Source: Bin127 sp965221625
GTDB taxonomy: Bacteria; Chloroflexota; Dehalococcoidia; Lucifugimonadales; Lucifugimonadaceae
Assembly: GCA_965221625.1 (NCBI GenBank)
Contig: OZ244903.1
Span: 1,240,001-1,304,000, forward strand
Length of the DNA: 64,000 bases
Direction of reading: 5' to 3'
The notes under the pieces are model-generated. The model was not told the DNA's origin. It ran no database searches and worked only from the letters and a program-made list of their open reading frames with translations. The first letter of the stretch is position 1. Every line of letters begins with the position of its first letter. A program made the position numbers and the translations under genes. Below, in pieces: positions 60,927 through 64,000 of the stretch.

Positions 60927-61926
60927 CCTCCTCGAACTTCGCGACGTTACCAAAGTCTTCGGGGGCGGATTGTTCAGTCGATCCAAACCGACCGTGGCGG
61001 TTGAGGACGTTTCGTTCGCCATCACGTCTGACCGTCCAACAATCACGGCGGTCGCCGGCGAGAGCGGCAGCGGCAAGACGACGTTGTCAAGATTGCTTTT
61101 GGGCGTGATCAAACCGACTGTTGGCGAGGTGCTGTACGAAGGTCAGGATGTCTCTCAGATGTCGGGCAACGCCCGACGCGATTTCAGGCGCGAGGTCCAA
61201 CCGATATTCCAAGATCCGTTTGAGGTGTACAACCCGTTCTACAAAGCGGACCACCTGCTGCACGTCGCCATTGAAAAGTTCGGATTGGCGAACTCCCGGG
61301 AAGAGCGGATCCAGATTATCCGCGACGCGCTTGAAACGGTCGGATTGAGGCCCGACGAGATGTTGGGACGCTATCCGCATCAACTGAGCGGCGGTCAACG
61401 CCAACGCATGATGGTGGCGAGGGCACTACTGCTCAAACCTCGCATCATCCTCGCCGACGAACCGGTGTCGATGGTCGACGCGTCATTGAGAGCCACGATT
61501 CTCGAGACGATTCGCTCGTTGAATCGTGACCTTGGCATCTCGGTCGTCTACGTTACTCACGACCTGACGACCGCGTATCAGATCTGCGACGAAATCTTGG
61601 TGATGTACCAGGGGTCGGTGGTCGAGCAGGGAAGCGTCGAACGCGTCATACGCGATCCGAAGCACCCATACACTCAACTCCTCGTCGAATCGATACCACA
61701 GATGCGCGCTGACCGGGTGTGGGAGCGCGGTGCCGAGAATCTCCTCTCCATCGACGAAACCGGTGAGACGACGGGATGCAAGTTTGCTGACCGCTGTCCG
61801 CAGGTGATGGACGTGTGCCACTCAGAACACCCAACGGCGTTCCAAATCGACGAAGAGCGGGTCGCCAGTTGTTACCTCTATGACGAGATGCCAAAGGCGC
61901 GAATTCAGGTTGCCGCCAGTGCATGA
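60919..61926 (+). CDS. oppF: Peptide-type ABC importer ATPase, OppF/DppF-like (importer 2)
   Basis: The ATG at 60919 has GAGGAG upstream and overlaps the end of oppD; the earlier in-frame start at 60784 lies inside oppD and is rejected. The 335-residue ATPase has Walker A GESGSGKTTL, Q-loop PIFQDPFEVYNPFY, signature LSGGQRQR, Walker B IILADEPVSMVD, switch His in YVTHDL and Cys cluster CKFADRCPQVMDVC. It is the close paralog of 10067. The sulfatase gene follows after 13 bases. Confidence 0.93.
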   Translation: MPNLLELRDVTKVFGGGLFSRSKPTVAVEDVSFAITSDRPTITAVAGESGSGKTTLSRLLLGVIKPTVGEVLYEGQDVSQMSGNARRDFRREVQPIFQDPFEVYNPFYKADHLLHVAIEKFGLANSREERIQIIRDALETVGLRPDEMLGRYPHQLSGGQRQRMMVARALLLKPRIILADEPVSMVDASLRATILETIRSLNRDLGISVVYVTHDLTTAYQICDEILVMYQGSVVEQGSVERVIRDPKHPYTQLLVESIPQMRADRVWERGAENLLSIDETGETTGCKFADRCPQVMDVCHSEHPTAFQIDEERVASCYLYDEMPKARIQVAASA

Positions 61927-61939
61927 CATGAGGACGAGA

Positions 61940-63469
61940 ATGACCGAGAGTACAAGACCTAATATCGTCTACATTCAATCTGACCAACACAATCCAAGGG
62001 TGATCGGTGCTTACGGCGATGACATCGTCGACACGCCAAATCTCGACCGATTGGCCGCAGACGGTGCGATATTCACCGCCGCATATTGCGGTTCGCCGAT
62101 CTGCGTTCCGTCTCGGACGTCCTTCATTACGGGACGCTATCCTCACGAAACCGAGGTTTGGACCAACGATCAGATATTGAGTTCCGCGTTGCCGACCTAC
62201 GCGCACTCGCTAGGTGCTGCCGGATACGATCCCGTCCAGATCGGTAGGATGCACTTCAATGGGATGGACCAGCTTCACGGCTTCTCGCGCCGTTACGTCG
62301 GGGATCACAGTCCCAACTATCCGGGCAGTCCAAATCCGGTAGACCATGGTGAGTTGCACGGTACCGCCGGTCCGGCGCGGGTCAGTCTCGTCGCATCAGG
62401 GAGAGGGCAGAGCGCATACGAGGTACATGACGAATACGTCACTCAGTCAGCCGTCGACTACATCAACAACAAAGGGATTACCAAACGTTCTGGCATGGAT
62501 GACGAACCGCTGTGCCTTTCGATCGGCTTGATGTTGCCGCACCAACCGTTCGTTGCCCGTGCCGCCGACTACGACAAGTACGAGGGACGCGTTGGGATGC
62601 CCAAGGTCCCGGCCGAACCGATCTCCGAGTGCCATCCGTACATCCGATGGTGGCGCGAACGTACCGGGATCGTTGAGGTCTCTGAAGAAGAGATGATGCG
62701 GTCTCGAATCGCCTATTGGGCATTGTGCGACCGGACTGATCAACTCATCGGCCAGATACTCGGGGCACTCGAGTCGAATGGGTTCATGGAGAATACGATC
62801 ATCATCTACAGCTCGGACCACGGTGAACAGGTGGGCGAGCACGGCCTTTGGTGGAAGCAGACGTTCTACGAAGATTCGGCACTTGTCCCGGCGATCGTCT
62901 ATTGGCCCGAACGCATTAAGTCCGGTAGCGTCATCGACACGCCAATTGATCAGTTCGATCTCGCGGCAACGATGCTTGATGCGGCCGGTGCGCAACCGCT
63001 GCCGCGGTCTCACGGCATGAGTGTCATCGAGTTGGCGAACAATCCCGAGAATACCGAGTGGAAGGACGCGGTGTTCAGCGAGTATTGCATGAACGACTCG
63101 TCAGTCGGCTCCGGCACTTCGGCGAACTTGGGTGGTGCCGATGTTCATGCGCGACCTGGAGGCGTCCAAAACCGAATGGTGCGAATGGGCGACTGGAAGC
63201 TCAACTACTACAACGGCTTTGAGCCGCAACTCTTCAATCTCGTCGAAGATCCGCAAGAGCTCGACGATCGAGCTGGTGACCCTTCGTGCAAGGCGATGCG
63301 GGATGAGATGACGCACCGCGTGCTCGACGGATGGAATCCCGAAAACGTACGCGAACGCATGCAGATTCTCCGTCGCGAACAGGAGTTGATGGAGCAGTGG
63401 GCGAAAAACGTCGACCCTCCCGAGTCGCTCCGTTGGGACCTCCGTCCCGAGATGGACTATCTCGACTAA
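61940..63469 (+). CDS. Sulfatase (formylglycine-dependent arylsulfatase family)
   Basis: The ATG at 61940 has GAGG six bases upstream; an ATG at 61928 is an alternative. The 509-residue protein shows NIVYIQSDQHNPRVIGAYGD, the C-x-P-S-R modification site CVPSRTSFITGRYPHE (Cys55, converted to formylglycine in active enzymes), MLPHQPFVARAADYDKY and IYSSDHGEQVGEHGLWWKQT (metal ligands). No signal peptide is visible, so it is probably cytosolic and acts on imported substrate. It is the last gene of the importer 2 operon. Phosphonate-type hydrolases share the fold, but the intact CVPSR favours sulfatase. No formylglycine-generating enzyme is in the window. Confidence 0.9.
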   Translation: MTESTRPNIVYIQSDQHNPRVIGAYGDDIVDTPNLDRLAADGAIFTAAYCGSPICVPSRTSFITGRYPHETEVWTNDQILSSALPTYAHSLGAAGYDPVQIGRMHFNGMDQLHGFSRRYVGDHSPNYPGSPNPVDHGELHGTAGPARVSLVASGRGQSAYEVHDEYVTQSAVDYINNKGITKRSGMDDEPLCLSIGLMLPHQPFVARAADYDKYEGRVGMPKVPAEPISECHPYIRWWRERTGIVEVSEEEMMRSRIAYWALCDRTDQLIGQILGALESNGFMENTIIIYSSDHGEQVGEHGLWWKQTFYEDSALVPAIVYWPERIKSGSVIDTPIDQFDLAATMLDAAGAQPLPRSHGMSVIELANNPENTEWKDAVFSEYCMNDSSVGSGTSANLGGADVHARPGGVQNRMVRMGDWKLNYYNGFEPQLFNLVEDPQELDDRAGDPSCKAMRDEMTHRVLDGWNPENVRERMQILRREQELMEQWAKNVDPPESLRWDLRPEMDYLD

Positions 63470-63479
63470 GCCGTCGTTA

Positions 63480-64000
63480 TTAGTCGAGCTGGCGCAGGTT
63501 CGGATCGAAGCGGTCGCGCATCCAATCGCCGAGGAAGTTACCGGCCATCACGACGAGGAAGATGGCCATCCCTGGGATAGCCGACAGCCACCAAGCGTCG
63601 CCGATGTATTCGCGTCCGCTGGCAACCATCGCGCCCCAAGCTGGCGTGGGAGGCGGGATGCCAACGGCGAGGTAGCTCAACGTCGCTTCTGTCAGAATGA
63701 TGCCGCCGACCCCAAGTGTGGCACTGACGACGACGATGTTCATCACGCCTGGGAGAATGTGCTTCCAGAGGATGTGGAACGACGACGCCCCGGCAACCCT
63801 AGAAAACTGAACGTAGTCCGACTCGCGCAAGCTCAATGTCTGTGCGCGTACCAACCTGACGGCCCCCGGCCACGACAGTAATGCGAGAAGCCCGATCAAT
63901 ATGCGAATATCCTGTCCGAAGATGCTCACTACAACCAGTGCGAACATGATGAAAGGCAGCGACGCCCAGACGTCGACAATCCGCATTATCACTTCGTCGA
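63480..64000 (-). CDS. ABC importer permease, DppC/OppC-like, truncated by the window edge
   Basis: The minus-strand frame is open to the right edge (DEVIMRIVDVWASLPFIMFA), so only the C-terminal ~173 residues are seen. It has the EAA-type loop VQFSRVAGASSFHILWKHIL, then LTEATLSYLAVGIPPPTPAW, a last helix (MAIFLVVMAGNFLGDWMRDR) and FDPNLRQLD. It ends 10 bases from the convergent sulfatase gene. It is more typical of the DppC type than the two OppC proteins in the window, so it belongs to a third importer beyond the edge. Confidence 0.9.
   Translation of the reverse strand, partial: DEVIMRIVDVWASLPFIMFALVVVSIFGQDIRILIGLLALLSWPGAVRLVRAQTLSLRESDYVQFSRVAGASSFHILWKHILPGVMNIVVVSATLGVGGIILTEATLSYLAVGIPPPTPAWGAMVASGREYIGDAWWLSAIPGMAIFLVVMAGNFLGDWMRDRFDPNLRQLD

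Overview
The window is GC-moderate bacterial DNA, probably a marine or host-associated member of Chloroflexota (SAR202/Dehalococcoidia-like). This is an inference from gene content: family-5 solute-binding lipoproteins with proline/threonine or valine/glutamate repeat linkers, a DUF1800-NHL-DUF1501 cluster, an ASPIC/UnbV lipoprotein, full-length Lhr, and many TTG/GTG starts.

Layout. 1-4,100: accessory DNA with a frameshifted GIY-YIG nuclease gene, a lipoprotein with a long V/E repeat linker and an EF-hand, and a TcmP/DUF5131 (Gp37/Gp68-type) pair with a duplicated gene tail. 4,104-9,946: two tandem ~966-residue proteins with Type IIG restriction-modification architecture. 10,067-16,670: a complete peptide-type ABC importer (oppFDCB on minus, divergent solute-binding protein on plus). 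16,904-21,223: seven paralogous small lipoproteins of a family I do not recognise. 21,382: tRNA-Ala(TGC), followed by three more copies of the Type IIG-like gene (21,620-30,401). 30,402-33,360: gene remnants, two PIN-toxin/antitoxin loci, a decayed antitoxin, and matching operator sites. 33,520-37,239: DUF1501, NHL and DUF1800. 37,430-53,066: metabolic and housekeeping genes (GPP34, a redoxin with an in-frame TGA, dxs-like, hyi-like, pncB, an ADHFE1-like dehydrogenase, lhr, AIM24, a Gfo/Idh/MocA oxidoreductase, pncA). 53,098-64,000: an ASPIC/UnbV lipoprotein, a second complete ABC importer operon ending in a sulfatase, and the edge of a third ABC permease.

Two systems stand out. First, five near-identical nuclease-like/N6-adenine methyltransferase fusions lie in two direct-repeat arrays. 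They share a backbone and a 41-bp intergenic spacer but carry exchanged target-recognition cassettes, so they look like a mosaic, recombination-diversified Type IIG array with a PD-ExE (BamHI-like) rather than PD-ExK nuclease motif. Second, a redoxin at 38,130-38,609 has TGA where its CxxC motif should begin. An AGCT-GGTC-AGCT hairpin starts 16 nt behind the TGA (its loop 20 nt behind), as expected of a bacterial SECIS, so it is very likely a selenoprotein that automated annotation would split in two.

The two ABC importers are paralogous and presumably feed peptides or modified sugars to the cell; the sulfatase in the second operon hints at sulfated organic substrates. pncA and pncB together give nicotinamide-to-NAD salvage. 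All start sites were chosen by eye from ribosome-binding sites and stop/start overlaps, and no homology search was run.
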